From NCBI GenBank assembly GCA_947455195.1, contig CANGMI010000003.1, positions 1 through 64,000 on the forward strand: a DNA stretch of 64,000 nt, written 5' to 3'. Both the position numbers and the translations under genes were made by a program. The notes beneath the pieces are model-generated. The model ran no database searches and was not told where the DNA came from. It saw nothing but the letters and a program-made list of their open reading frames with translations. Below, piece after piece: positions 44,257 to 53,649 of the stretch. Within the stretch, counting starts at the first letter, position 1, and every line of letters starts with the position of its first letter. Origin of the DNA: Pseudomonadota bacterium (GTDB lineage: Bacteria; Pseudomonadota; Gammaproteobacteria; Burkholderiales; SG8-39).

Positions 44257-45372
44257 CTAACGCTGCCCGCTCTGGCTGCCGGCAAAGAGGGATGCGTGCC
44301 CGGCCGGCTGGCAGCGCCAGTACTGCCGCGGGGCGGCTACCTGACCACCCAGCGCCGCGGCAGCATGCCAGCCCCAGCGCGGGTTGTAGAGCAGGCCGCG
44401 CGCGAGCGCGACGAGGTCTGCGTCGCCTGAGGCCACGATACGCTCAGCCTCTTGCGGATCGGTAATCATGCCCACGGCCATCGTCGTGCTGCCGGTCTCC
44501 TGCTTCACCTTGCGGGCAAACGGCACCTGATAGCCTGGTCCGACGGCAATCTTCTGCGCCGGCGATACACCACCGCTCGAACAGTCGATCCAGTCGCAGC
44601 CGCGCCGCTTCAGTTCGGCAGCGAAAACCACGGTTTCCTCAGGCGTCCATCCACCCTCGACCCAATCGGTGGCCGACACCCGCACGCCGCAGGGGAGATC
44701 GGCCGGCAACGCAGCGCGCACCGCCTCGAACACCTCGATCGGAAAGCGCATGCGGTTCTCGAGGCTGCCGCCCCAGGCATCCGTCCGCCGGTTGGCGATG
44801 GGCGACAGAAACTGGTGCAGCAGATAGCCATGGGCCATGTGCAGTTCCACGGCGCGCAGACCGATGCGAGCTGCGCGGCGAGCCGAATTGGCAAAGGCAT
44901 CGCGCACCCGACGCAGGCCCGCCTCATCCAGCGCGTTCGGTGCCAGTTCACCCTCGGCGTGAGGCAGGGCCGAGGGGGCATCGGTCACCCAGCCCCCATC
45001 GGCAGGCAGCAACTGGTGACCACCATCCCACGGCGTGCGACTCGAGGCCTTGCGGCCCGCGTGCGACAGTTGAACCCCGAGGGGCGCGGGCGCGAGGCGC
45101 CCCACCGTTTCGAGGACCCGCGCCAGCGCGGCCTCGGTACGGTCGTCGCACAGGGCGAGGCAGCCCGGGGTAATGCGTCCACCCAGTTCAACGCCCGTGG
45201 CTTCGAGCAGAACCAGTCCGGCACCACTCGAGGCCATCGAGGCAAGGTGAGCGACATGCCAGTCGGTCGCGGCCCCCAGATCGGCCGAGTACTGGCACAT
45301 CGGTGAAACCACGATGCGGTTGGCGAGGGCAAGACCTCGCAATTCGATCGGACTGAACAGGGCTGACGTCAT
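44257..45372 (-). CDS. Old-yellow-enzyme NADH:flavin oxidoreductase (YqjM/xenobiotic reductase type)
   Basis: A 371-aa FMN enzyme that reduces activated C=C bonds with NAD(P)H. LFSPIELRGLALANRIVVSPMCQYSADLGAATDWHV contains the redox-sensing Cys of the YqjM subgroup. LSHAGRKAS, VELHMAHGYLLHQFLSPIANRRTDAWGGSLENRMRF (with a substrate-binding His) and the phosphate-binding MAVGMITDPQEAERIVASGDADLVALARGLLYNPRW complete the barrel. It is convergent with the aldolase and near the GT9 gene. An enoate or xenobiotic substrate is probable. Confidence 0.94.
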   Translation of the reverse strand: MTSALFSPIELRGLALANRIVVSPMCQYSADLGAATDWHVAHLASMASSGAGLVLLEATGVELGGRITPGCLALCDDRTEAALARVLETVGRLAPAPLGVQLSHAGRKASSRTPWDGGHQLLPADGGWVTDAPSALPHAEGELAPNALDEAGLRRVRDAFANSARRAARIGLRAVELHMAHGYLLHQFLSPIANRRTDAWGGSLENRMRFPIEVFEAVRAALPADLPCGVRVSATDWVEGGWTPEETVVFAAELKRRGCDWIDCSSGGVSPAQKIAVGPGYQVPFARKVKQETGSTTMAVGMITDPQEAERIVASGDADLVALARGLLYNPRWGWHAAAALGGQVAAPRQYWRCQPAGHASLFAGSQSGQR

Positions 45373-45424
45373 GGGTACGGATCCTTGGAGGGGAAAGACG
45401 GCACCCGGGGTGCCGGGTCACGGA

Positions 45425-46480
45425 TTACCGCGCAGGAACCTCATCGCGCGGCGAATGCACGAGGCGCGCCTGCAACGCGCCCAATACGGTTTCAGTCGAG
45501 AGTTCGGCCACACTGGTGGGCGCATCGAGAAAGCTCGCGCGCGGGCCCCGCGGCCCCCACTGCAGGGGCGACGGTGAGACGGTGCTGTCGGCAAACAGGC
45601 CCAGAACGCCGCCGGGACTGGCAGCGGCAAAATGCATGAGTCCGCTGTCGGGGAAGATCGAAGTACGCGCCTGTCCGATAAGCCCGAGCGCCGGCAGCAG
45701 CGGTCCGCGAAAGGGGTGAATCCACGGGCAGCCGGCTGCAAGTACCGGCGCTGCCGTTTCGTCGTCGCCCGGATAGAGCGGGTTGTCACTCGCGCCGGGC
45801 GTCCACATGAAGACGGTATCGAGCCCGAAGTCGTTGTGGATACGCTCGGTCCAGGCGAGGATCTGCGTCGTGCTGGGCTGCTTCTTTGCACGCCGCGCGC
45901 CAAGCCCCAGCACAACATACCGATCGGCTACGAGGCCGCGCTCGCGGAGCCATTCGAGTGCACCTGCAGTTTCGGTCTCGGGCAACCGATAGCGCGGCGC
46001 GATCGGCTCGGGCGGCGGTGCGATGCCGAGCGGCGCCAGCAGGCCGATCAACCGGTCCACCTCGTGCTGCACGACAGGCTCGGGCAACGGATCGGTCAGT
46101 CCGCGTGGCGGCCGCGCCAGTGAAGCGGGCGGCACGTAGGCCACCACGCGCTGCCCACCCACGGCGAGGCCACGTTCGACTGCACGCGGCGACCACGACC
46201 CGTTGGCCACGATCACCCTATCGTGACGCTCGCGACGCAAGGCCCGGTTCTGCACCAGGACATCCCAGGCGGCCGCCAGGCTCACGCTGCGCCCGTTGCG
46301 GACACGCCGGTAGATCCAGCGCCGGTCGATCGTCGGCTCATCGGCCACGACCCACGCGTTGTAATCATTGGCCAGGAGATCGATGCGCGCATCAGGCAGG
46401 CTCGCGCGCAGATGCGCGAGCATCGGCGTGGTGAGCAGCAGATCGCCGAGCTTGTCGCGCTTGATGACCAGAATCTTCAT
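45425..46480 (-). CDS. Glycosyltransferase family 9 (heptosyltransferase-like), copy A
   Basis: A 351-aa GT-B transferase. The ATG at 46480 gives the family start MKILVIKRDKLGDLLLTTPMLAHLRASLPDARIDLLANDYNAWV; the track's longer N-terminus is not used. The C-terminal nucleotide-sugar region includes VVLGLGARRAKKQPSTTQILAW and SIFPDSGLMHFAAASPGGVLGLFADSTVSPSPLQWGPRG. It probably adds a heptose or other sugar to the LPS core or a related glycan in the cytoplasm. It is transcribed away from the O-antigen ligase gene and resembles the GT9 at 47857. Confidence 0.88.
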   Translation of the reverse strand: MKILVIKRDKLGDLLLTTPMLAHLRASLPDARIDLLANDYNAWVVADEPTIDRRWIYRRVRNGRSVSLAAAWDVLVQNRALRRERHDRVIVANGSWSPRAVERGLAVGGQRVVAYVPPASLARPPRGLTDPLPEPVVQHEVDRLIGLLAPLGIAPPPEPIAPRYRLPETETAGALEWLRERGLVADRYVVLGLGARRAKKQPSTTQILAWTERIHNDFGLDTVFMWTPGASDNPLYPGDDETAAPVLAAGCPWIHPFRGPLLPALGLIGQARTSIFPDSGLMHFAAASPGGVLGLFADSTVSPSPLQWGPRGPRASFLDAPTSVAELSTETVLGALQARLVHSPRDEVPAR

Positions 46481-46594
46481 GTGAGGAGCATGTCGTGCAA
46501 GGCTTGCTCGCCGAGGCATCCGGTACACACCGCTATACTCGGCACCGGGGGCCCGTGGCTGGGATGGGCATTTTCCCACACGCAAAGGAACGAC

Positions 46595-47860
46595 ATGCAT
46601 TCCGACGCTCAACCCGTTCGTGCGGGCAGGGCACGCGCCGTCTCGGTCGAGGTGATCTGCCTCGCCGGGCTTGCCCTCGCGCTACCACTCTACGAAGCCC
46701 CGAAGAACATCCTGTGTGCCCTCTACGTCGTCATCTGGGTCGTCAATCGCCTGCGCCTGGGCGACGCCGGCGGGCGCTGGCGCGGCTGGGACACGCTCTT
46801 TCTGATCTGGATCGGCTCGGGCTTTGCCGTCGCCGCCGGCGCTGCCCTCGATGGGTCACAGTGGGAGGGCGCCCTCGACCCGGTGCGCTACGGTGCGGTG
46901 ATGTGGTGTGCGAGTCGTGCTGGCTACCGTCGTGACCAGTGGCTGTGGGTTCTCGGCGCACTCGGCGCCTCCTGCCTGATCGGGCTGATCTGGGGTTACC
47001 GGGACCTCGCCTCGGGACACCGCGTCTGGCTCGAACTGCATTCGGTCGGACATGTGAACCACAGCGCCATCTACCTCGCGATCATCACCTGCGGTGCGCT
47101 TGGTCTTCTGGCCGCGTACTGGGGCCGACTGGCACCGGCATGGCGTCTCACCGGGCTTGCGAGCTGCGCCCTTCTGGCCGGCTCGCTCATCGTGATGGCC
47201 AGCCGCGGCGCATTCGGCGCGGCCGCGATGACGGCGATACTGCTGGCGGCGGGCTGGTGGCGACGATCGCGCGCAATGGCGCTCGTACTGGCAATCGGCG
47301 TGGGGCTCGTCGGCGCCGCCACCGTGCTCATGCGCTCGCCCGTGGCAGAAAAGAACCGGGTGACGGTCGAAGCGGTCGGTGTCCTGTCGCAGCGCGATGG
47401 CATCTGGCGCGTGGCCTGGAACGAGTGGCTGCGCCACCCTGTCTTCGGTGTGGGCATGGACAACTACAGTCGCATCACGCGGGCGCACTTCGAGGCCGAA
47501 TCGCAGGCTCGCGGGGAACAGTTTCCTGAAGGATCTCTCATCTACTACCCGCATGCGCACAGCCTGCTGCTCAACACCCTGGCCGAGCGCGGCCTGGCCG
47601 GCAGCCTGCCGCTGGCGGCAGTGCTTCTCGCCTGGGCCTGGTCGCTGCTTCGCGGCCTGCCGCGTGCCGAGGCTGCGCCGATCGAGTGGACGGCCTGGGC
47701 CTGCGCCCTCTCGGCGCTGGGCATCAGCGTGATCGCAGGGGCGGCCAACACCACCCTCCATCACGAGCACGCCATCCTTGCGACGCTGATGCTCGGTTTC
47801 TGGCTCGATGTACGTCGACGTCGGCAGCAAGGCCCGGGCACGGTGCCGAAAGCGGCATGA
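46595..47860 (+). CDS. O-antigen ligase / polymerase family membrane protein
   Basis: A 421-aa polytopic protein with about ten hydrophobic segments, starting at the ATG preceded by AAAGGA. The large periplasmic loop contains the Wzy_C features VAWNEWLRHPVFGVGMDNYS and YYPHAHSLLLNTLAERGLAGSLPLA, where the conserved His lies in ligases such as WaaL. GHVNHSAIYLAIITCGALGL and VMASRGAFGAAAMTAILLAA are further conserved membrane segments. It may attach O-antigen or another glycan to lipid A-core or polymerise it. Its stop overlaps the next GT9 start (ATGA). Confidence 0.85.
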   Translation: MHSDAQPVRAGRARAVSVEVICLAGLALALPLYEAPKNILCALYVVIWVVNRLRLGDAGGRWRGWDTLFLIWIGSGFAVAAGAALDGSQWEGALDPVRYGAVMWCASRAGYRRDQWLWVLGALGASCLIGLIWGYRDLASGHRVWLELHSVGHVNHSAIYLAIITCGALGLLAAYWGRLAPAWRLTGLASCALLAGSLIVMASRGAFGAAAMTAILLAAGWWRRSRAMALVLAIGVGLVGAATVLMRSPVAEKNRVTVEAVGVLSQRDGIWRVAWNEWLRHPVFGVGMDNYSRITRAHFEAESQARGEQFPEGSLIYYPHAHSLLLNTLAERGLAGSLPLAAVLLAWAWSLLRGLPRAEAAPIEWTAWACALSALGISVIAGAANTTLHHEHAILATLMLGFWLDVRRRRQQGPGTVPKAA

Positions 47861-48900
47861 GTTCACCGCGTATCCTGGTGATTCGCCGCGACAATATCGG
47901 CGACCTGGTCTGCACGACCCCGCTGCTGCGGGCGCTCAGAGCGCATCACCCCAACGCCTGGATCGGCGTTCTGGCCAACAGTTACAACGCGCCCGTGCTC
48001 GAAGGCAACCCCGATATCGATCAGTTGATTGCCTACCGCAAGCACAAGCATGGTGCCGTTGGCCGAATCGAACTGCTGCTCGAACGCCTGCGCATCGTTC
48101 GCGCGCTGCGCGCCCTGAAGCTCGACTGGGTCATCGCCGCGACACCGGGCTGGCAACCGCGCACCATCGCGCTCGCCCGCTGGATGGGCGCGCGACGTCT
48201 GGCCGCCTTCGTGCCCGCCGGCGCACGTGCGCGTGGCGTCACCGATCGCATCGCCCTCGAATCCCTCGCCGGGCTCAGCGAAGTCGAGCAGGTGATGGCG
48301 GCAGCCCCGGTGCTGGGCCTGCCGACCGAGCCGCCCCCACCGGCGCGCGTCGTCGCCGACCCGGCAAGCCTCGCCCGCATGACCGCGCTGCTGGCCTCCT
48401 CGCGACCCGCCCGCGGGCTGCGCGTGGGCGTTCACATCAGTGCCCGCAAGCCAAGCCAGCGCTGGCCCATCGAGCGCTTCGCCCAGGTGATCCGGCAACT
48501 CCACGAGACACAGGGCATCCGGCCCATCGTGCTCTGGGCCCCGGGAGACACCGACAACCCGATGCACCCGGGTGACGACGCGCGGGCCGAGGCGCTGCGG
48601 GGCCTCACCCGCGACTGCCCGGTGCTCTTTCACCCCACACGCTCGCTGCGCGAACTCATTGCTGCCGTGGCAATCTGCGATGTCATGGTGCTGGCCGATG
48701 GCGGTGCCATGCACGTGGCCGCAGGCTTGGGCAAGCCGATCGTCTGCCTCTTCGGACAATCGGATGCCACCCGCTGGCGACCGTGGGGCGTGCCCTTCCG
48801 TCTCCTGCAAGCCCCATCGCATCAAGTGAGCGATATCACGGTGGCCCAAGTCATCGAATCCTATAATGGTCTCGTCGGCTCGATGGTGGAACATCCATGA
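47857..48900 (+). CDS. Glycosyltransferase family 9 (heptosyltransferase-like), copy B
   Basis: A 347-aa GT-B protein. RILVIRRDNIGDLVCTTPLLRALRAHHPNAWIGVLANSYNAPVL is the N-terminal acceptor domain. LRVGVHISARKPSQRWPIERFAQVIRQL and VMVLADGGAMHVAAGLGKPIVCLFGQSDATRWRPWG form the donor site. It is coupled to the ligase gene upstream and to manC downstream, each by ATGA, so it belongs to the same glycan-assembly unit. The sugar is likely heptose-like or mannose-like. A perfect TATAAT at 48862-48867, inside its 3' end, may be an internal promoter element for manC. Confidence 0.9.
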   Translation: MSSPRILVIRRDNIGDLVCTTPLLRALRAHHPNAWIGVLANSYNAPVLEGNPDIDQLIAYRKHKHGAVGRIELLLERLRIVRALRALKLDWVIAATPGWQPRTIALARWMGARRLAAFVPAGARARGVTDRIALESLAGLSEVEQVMAAAPVLGLPTEPPPPARVVADPASLARMTALLASSRPARGLRVGVHISARKPSQRWPIERFAQVIRQLHETQGIRPIVLWAPGDTDNPMHPGDDARAEALRGLTRDCPVLFHPTRSLRELIAAVAICDVMVLADGGAMHVAAGLGKPIVCLFGQSDATRWRPWGVPFRLLQAPSHQVSDITVAQVIESYNGLVGSMVEHP

Positions 48901-50309
48901 CGATTCATCCGGTGATTCTCTGCGGGGGTGCAGGCACCCGGCTATGGCCGATGTCGCGACGCCTCTACCCCAAGCAGTTCCTGCCGCTCGTGTCGGAGCA
49001 ATCACTCCTGCAAGACACCGTGACACGCACCCTGGGCATCCCGGGCATTGCGGCGCCGGTGATCGTGAGTGGTGAGGACCACCGATTCCTCGTCGCCGAG
49101 CAATTGCGTGAAATCGGTCACCCACCCGCCCTGCATCTGCTCGAACCGGTCCCGCGCAATACCGCGCCCGCCATCGCGGCAGCGGCATGGCGCATCCTGC
49201 AGTCAGACCCCGACGCCACGCTGCTGGTGCTGCCCTCCGACCATGCCATCGGCGCACTCGATGCGTTCAAGGACGCCAGCCTCAGGGCAGCACGACTGGC
49301 CGCAGCCGGCGCGCTCGTCACGTTCGGCATCGTACCCACGGAGCCCGCCACCGGTTACGGGTACATCGAACGCGGTGAACCACTGACCGAAGGGGGCTAC
49401 CGCGTGGCCCGTTTCATCGAAAAGCCGGCCCGCGAACGCGCCGAGGTCCTGGTGAGCGACGCGCGCTACGCGTGGAACAGCGGCATGTTCGTCTTCAGAG
49501 CCGACCGTCTGCTCGAGGAAATCGAACGATACTGCCCAGCTGTACACGCCGCGACCCGTGCTGCGGTTCTGCAGGCCCGTGATGACCTCGACTTCTGCCG
49601 CCTTGACCGCGCCGCATTCGAAGCCTGTCCGGCCGACTCGATCGACTACGCCGTGATGGAAAAGACCGATCGCGCCGCCATCATCCCGGTGGATCTGGGC
49701 TGGAGCGATGTCGGCTCATGGTCCCAGCTATGGGCCATCAGCGAAAAGGATGCCGAAGGCAATCGGCTGCACGGCGACGTGATCGCCCATGACACCCGGA
49801 ACACCTATGTGCGTGCCGAGCGCAGGCTGGTGGCCACCGTGGGGGTCGATGATCTGGTGATCGTCGAGACCGATGATGCGGTGCTGGTCAGTCACCGTGA
49901 TCGCGCGCAGGACGTGAAAGCCATCGTCGAGCGACTGCAGCAGGCCGGTCGCAGCGAATCGAACGTGCATCGCCGGGTTTATCGCCCGTGGGGTTACTAT
50001 GAAGGCATCGATGCCGGCACCCGATTCCAGGTAAAGCGCATCATGGTCTCACCGGGGCAGGCACTTTCGTTGCAGATGCACCACCACCGCGCCGAACACT
50101 GGATCGTGGTCTCGGGCACGGCCGAGGTCACTCGAGGCAGCGAAACCGTGCTGCTGTCGGAAAACCAGTCGACCTACATTCCGCTGGGCATCACGCACCG
50201 ACTGATCAATCCGGGCAAGTTGCCGCTCTACATGATCGAGGTGCAGTCGGGGAGCTATCTGGGCGAGGACGATATCGTCCGCTTCGAGGACAACTACGGT
50301 CGTGGCTGA
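48897..50309 (+). CDS. manC: Mannose-1-phosphate guanylyltransferase / mannose-6-phosphate isomerase
   Basis: A 470-aa bifunctional type II enzyme making GDP-mannose. The nucleotidyltransferase domain starts PVILCGGAGTRLWPMSRRLYPKQFLPL, with FVEKP-type RFIEKPARERAEVLV, YAWNSGMFVFRADRLLEEI and VDLGWSDVGSWSQLW. The C-terminal cupin isomerase domain carries RPWGYYEGIDAGTRFQVKRIMVSPGQALSLQMHHHRAEHWIVVSGTAEVTRG with metal-binding histidines. It supplies a precursor for GDP-sugar-dependent glycans and is coupled by a 4-bp overlap to the GT9 gene upstream. Confidence 0.95.
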   Translation: MTIHPVILCGGAGTRLWPMSRRLYPKQFLPLVSEQSLLQDTVTRTLGIPGIAAPVIVSGEDHRFLVAEQLREIGHPPALHLLEPVPRNTAPAIAAAAWRILQSDPDATLLVLPSDHAIGALDAFKDASLRAARLAAAGALVTFGIVPTEPATGYGYIERGEPLTEGGYRVARFIEKPARERAEVLVSDARYAWNSGMFVFRADRLLEEIERYCPAVHAATRAAVLQARDDLDFCRLDRAAFEACPADSIDYAVMEKTDRAAIIPVDLGWSDVGSWSQLWAISEKDAEGNRLHGDVIAHDTRNTYVRAERRLVATVGVDDLVIVETDDAVLVSHRDRAQDVKAIVERLQQAGRSESNVHRRVYRPWGYYEGIDAGTRFQVKRIMVSPGQALSLQMHHHRAEHWIVVSGTAEVTRGSETVLLSENQSTYIPLGITHRLINPGKLPLYMIEVQSGSYLGEDDIVRFEDNYGRG

Positions 50310-50332
50310 GTGGCACGCGTGTCAGGCAGACC

Positions 50333-52180
50333 TCAGACAGCAGGGCGGTATTCGGGCACCCAGCGACTGATCCAGGCACGAGCGACCTCGTCATCGGGCT
50401 CGTCGGCCGCTGCAATCTCGGCCAGCAGGCGCTCACGCCACTCGTCACGATCCTCGCCCGGGTCGCGCGCGATGCGGATCTTCGGATGCCGCGTGCGTAC
50501 CGTGAGTTCATCATCGGCAAGCAGTTCCTCGTAGAGCTTCTCGCCCGGACGCAAGCCGGTGAACTCCACCCTGATGTCATCCTCGCTGAAACCGGACAGA
50601 CGGATCATGTCGCGAGCCAGATCGGCGATGCGGATCGGCTCACCCATCTCGAGCACGAAGATCTCGCGCCCCTGCCCCATGAGACCCGCCTGGAGCACCA
50701 GCTGGGCCGCTTCGGGAATCGACATGAAGTAGCGCTGAATTTCGGGATGAGTGACCGTGACGGGGCCACCAGCGGCAATCTGGGCCCGAAACTTCGGAAT
50801 GACGCTGCCGGCGCTGGCGAGCACATTGCCGAACCGCACCGTGACGAAGCGACAACCCGCGGCGGCCTGACGGCCGGGCGCCACCGCCTCATCGGACCAG
50901 GAACGACACACACGCTCAGCCAGCCGCTTGGTGGCCCCCATGACATTGGTGGGATTCACCGCCTTGTCGGTCGAGATGAGGACGAATTCGCGCACACCAT
51001 GGCGCCGTGATTCGGTGGCCACCACGGCTGTTCCGATGACATTGTTGCGCACCGCCTGCCAGGCGTTTTCTTCCTCCATGAGCGGCACATGCTTGTAGGC
51101 TGCGGCGTGAAAGACGATGTCAGGCGAAAAACGACCGAAGACCGAACTTACGCGAGCACGGTCCTTCACGTCACCGATCACGGCGCTGATCGACACGGTG
51201 GGCCAGCGCTGCCGAAACTCCTCGCACACCTGGTAGAGCGCGAATTCGTTCAACTCGAAGAACACAAGCCGTGCCGGCGCATGAACGGCTATCTGGCGAC
51301 ACAACTCCGACCCGATCGAGCCACCCGCCCCCGTTACGAGCACGACCCGCCCGGTAATCAGCTCACCGATGGCAGCCGCATCGAGCTCGACCTGATCGCG
51401 CCCGAGCAGATCTTCGACTTCGACCTCGCGCAACTGCGAGATCGCCACGCGTCCGGAGGCAATGTCGTCAAAAGCCGGTACGGTGAGTACGGCAAGGCCG
51501 GCCTGCTGGGCGACCTCGACGGCGCGACGACGGGCGCTGGCTGCCGCGGCCGGCAAGGCCACGATTGCGCGCAGAACCTGGCGGGGAACGACATACGCCG
51601 CCAGGCGGGCGACATCACCGACGACGGGCACCCCGTGAATGACCCGGCCGACACGGTTCGGGCTGTCATCGAACAGGGCCACCACGCGATAGCGACTCGA
51701 GTGGCGCAACTCGCTCACGAGCGCCGCTGCCGCTTCACCCGAGCCGATGACAACCACCGGCTCGCCTCGCAGCAACGATCGACCAAAACGCCGATGCTCC
51801 TTCCATCCACGATACGCGACCCGCGCACCGGCCATCATCAGCACCAGCAGAATCGGATCGAGCAGAAACACCGATCGCGGCACGGGCACACGCCATCCGG
51901 TGACGAGAAGCACACCAGGGATGACCACGGCCGCGATGCCGACCGCTGCCCCGATGCGCTGCATGTCGGTGATGCTCGCGTAGCGCCAGATGCCGCGGTA
52001 CAGACCGCACAGGAGGAAGGCCGCCGCCTGGATCGGAACGACCAGCAGCAGCGCCTTCAGCATCCCCTGCTGAAAAGGCTCGGGAATCTCGAAGTTGAAA
52101 CGCAGCCAGTAGGCCAGACACCAGGCCAGTACGGCGGCAAGGGCGTCGTAGGCAAGCGCGGCGGCGTTGCGCGGATGCAT
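50333..52180 (-). CDS. Membrane-anchored nucleotide-sugar 4,6-dehydratase (WbpM/CapD type)
   Basis: A 615-aa protein with about four N-terminal transmembrane helices (ALAAVLAWCLAYWLRF through LLDPILLVLMMAGARVAY). An intermediate NAD-binding-like domain contains PVVVIGSGEAAAALVSEL, and the C-terminal extended SDR domain contains VVLVTGAGGSIGSELCRQI. The active-site region FVLISTDKAVNPTNVMGATKRLAERV has Met in place of the usual SDR Tyr, as is known for WbpM/PglF-type dehydratases. It probably makes UDP-4-keto-6-deoxy-HexNAc for surface glycan synthesis. Only 3 bp separate it from gmhA upstream. Confidence 0.93.
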   Translation of the reverse strand: MHPRNAAALAYDALAAVLAWCLAYWLRFNFEIPEPFQQGMLKALLLVVPIQAAAFLLCGLYRGIWRYASITDMQRIGAAVGIAAVVIPGVLLVTGWRVPVPRSVFLLDPILLVLMMAGARVAYRGWKEHRRFGRSLLRGEPVVVIGSGEAAAALVSELRHSSRYRVVALFDDSPNRVGRVIHGVPVVGDVARLAAYVVPRQVLRAIVALPAAAASARRRAVEVAQQAGLAVLTVPAFDDIASGRVAISQLREVEVEDLLGRDQVELDAAAIGELITGRVVLVTGAGGSIGSELCRQIAVHAPARLVFFELNEFALYQVCEEFRQRWPTVSISAVIGDVKDRARVSSVFGRFSPDIVFHAAAYKHVPLMEEENAWQAVRNNVIGTAVVATESRRHGVREFVLISTDKAVNPTNVMGATKRLAERVCRSWSDEAVAPGRQAAAGCRFVTVRFGNVLASAGSVIPKFRAQIAAGGPVTVTHPEIQRYFMSIPEAAQLVLQAGLMGQGREIFVLEMGEPIRIADLARDMIRLSGFSEDDIRVEFTGLRPGEKLYEELLADDELTVRTRHPKIRIARDPGEDRDEWRERLLAEIAAADEPDDEVARAWISRWVPEYRPAV

Positions 52181-52183
52181 GGG

Positions 52184-52747
52184 CTAGATGCGATCCTCGA
52201 TCGCCTCACACAGGTAGTGATAGACGACCAGATGCATCTCCTGGATGCGAGGCGTATGCCGCGAGGGCACGTTGACGAGAACGTCGGCGCACTCGCGCAA
52301 GGCGCCTCCCGCCTCTCCGGTGAGCGCGATGACGGCCATGCCCCGCTCGCGCGCTGCCTGCGCGGCCAGCACCACGTTCTTCGAATTGCCACTGGTCGAG
52401 ATGGCGATGAGCACGCCATCGGCCTGGGCATAGGCCTCGACCTGACGCGAAAACACCGTGTCGTAACCGATGTCGTTGGCCCACGCCGTCAGCACCGACG
52501 TATCGGTCGAGAGCGCCCGCACGTTCAGGGCGCGCCGGTCGCGCAGAAAACGCCCGACCAGTTCGCCCGCAATGTGCTGCGCATCGGCAGCCGACCCGCC
52601 ATTGCCGCAGACGAGAATCGGCCGATCGGCACGCGCCGCCTCGGTGAGTAGATCAAGAGCCCGATCGACCGCCTGATCGAGCGCGGGCGCAGCCAAGGCT
52701 GGCAGCAGGGACACGAGGTCGTTGATGCGCTGGCCAAATGCAGACAT
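52184..52747 (-). CDS. gmhA: SIS-domain phosphoheptose isomerase (GmhA-like)
   Basis: A 187-aa protein from the ATG at 52747 (TGGAG eight bases upstream). ADRPILVCGNGGSAADAQHIAGELVGRFLRDRRALNVRALSTDTSVLTAWANDIGYDTVFSRQVEAYAQADGVLIAISTSGNSKNVVLAA is characteristic of sedoheptulose-7-phosphate isomerase. MHLVVYHYLCEAIED at the C-terminus carries the conserved His. It begins the ADP-heptose route used by heptosyltransferases such as waaC nearby. Some SIS homologues act as DnaA-associated DiaA, but the LPS context favours GmhA. Confidence 0.88.
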   Translation of the reverse strand: MSAFGQRINDLVSLLPALAAPALDQAVDRALDLLTEAARADRPILVCGNGGSAADAQHIAGELVGRFLRDRRALNVRALSTDTSVLTAWANDIGYDTVFSRQVEAYAQADGVLIAISTSGNSKNVVLAAQAARERGMAVIALTGEAGGALRECADVLVNVPSRHTPRIQEMHLVVYHYLCEAIEDRI

Positions 52748-52800
52748 GGCAGGCACTCCAGTCAGAGAATCATTCCAATCGCACGATGCGACAGGCCGGA

Positions 52801-53553
52801 TTATAGGGGAGCGCACCGCAGCGCCTTCCAGTACTTCGCGCCACTGGTGGCACTACCGATGGCGATATGGACGAAGCCGGGCCAGCCGTCGAGAAAGCCG
52901 GCGCGCAGGACATAGAACCGCACGAACCGCACCAGCGGGCTGAACACGAGGGACAGGCTGTTGCGAATCACGCCGCGACGGCGAAGATCGCGGGCCAGCA
53001 GGCCTGCATATCGAGACTGCTTGGCGATGTAGCGCTCCAGGGTTTCGGCCGAGTCATGCAGCAGATCGCCGTCGATGCGAAGCACCGGGTCGATGGCATC
53101 GACCCGCTCGTGCACCGCGCTGTCCGTCCAGGCCGCCCTGTCACGACGAAAGAACCGCAGCGACCAGTCGGGATAGCCCTCGCCGTGGCGCAACCAGCGG
53201 CCCATGAAGCGGTTGCATCGCGCACATTCGAAGGCAGTCGCACGCGGCGAGGCGATCGACATCTCGGCTTCGATCGATGCGCGCAGACGCTCGCTCACCT
53301 GCTCATCGGCATCGATGCACAAGACCCATTCGTTGCGAGCTGCGGCCACGGCAAAGCGCTTCTGAGGCCCGAATCCGAGCCAGGCCTGGCCGATGACCCG
53401 GGCGCCGTAGCGTGCAGCAATCGCGCACGTCTGGTCGCGGCTGCCGCTATCGACCACGACGATTTCGTCGGCGAAGGTCACGCTGCGCAGGCACGCCTCG
53501 AGCGAGCGTTCGGCATCGAGGGTGATGAGCACGACGGAGATCGGATGGGGCAT
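52801..53553 (-). CDS. Glycosyltransferase family 2 (LPS-core type, WaaE/KdtX-like)
   Basis: A 250-aa GT-A transferase. The ATG at 53553 gives MPHPISVVLITLDAERSLEACLRSVTFADEIVVVDSGSRDQT. AARNEWVLCIDADEQVSERL contains the metal-binding DAD motif, and WLRHGEGYPDWSLRFFRRDRAAWTDSAVHERV matches the LPS-core beta-glucosyl or hexosyl transferases found next to waaA/kdtA. A C-terminal basic, hydrophobic stretch (LSLVFSPLVRFVRFYVLRAGFLDGWPGFVHIAIGSATSG) probably binds the membrane. It is divergent from waaC. Confidence 0.9.
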   Translation of the reverse strand: MPHPISVVLITLDAERSLEACLRSVTFADEIVVVDSGSRDQTCAIAARYGARVIGQAWLGFGPQKRFAVAAARNEWVLCIDADEQVSERLRASIEAEMSIASPRATAFECARCNRFMGRWLRHGEGYPDWSLRFFRRDRAAWTDSAVHERVDAIDPVLRIDGDLLHDSAETLERYIAKQSRYAGLLARDLRRRGVIRNSLSLVFSPLVRFVRFYVLRAGFLDGWPGFVHIAIGSATSGAKYWKALRCAPL

Positions 53554-53599
53554 GCGCTGGAGAGGGGGCAGGGCGAGCGGGTTTGAGCGGGGCGGCACG

Positions 53600-53605
53600 T
53601 ATAAT
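53600..53605 (+). promoter_or_regulatory. Consensus -10 element upstream of waaC
   Basis: A perfect TATAAT stands out in GC-rich DNA 45 bases before the waaC start. No convincing -35 is spaced correctly, so the promoter call is provisional. Confidence 0.4.
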
Positions 53606-53649
53606 GCGCCAGCGATCATCACGACACACTACCGGATCGAAACGGGCGC

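Noticed and set aside
48862-48867. Promoter for manC
   Set aside because: TATAAT is perfect, but there is no matching -35 and the gene is already coupled to its upstream neighbour. It is mentioned in the gene entry only.
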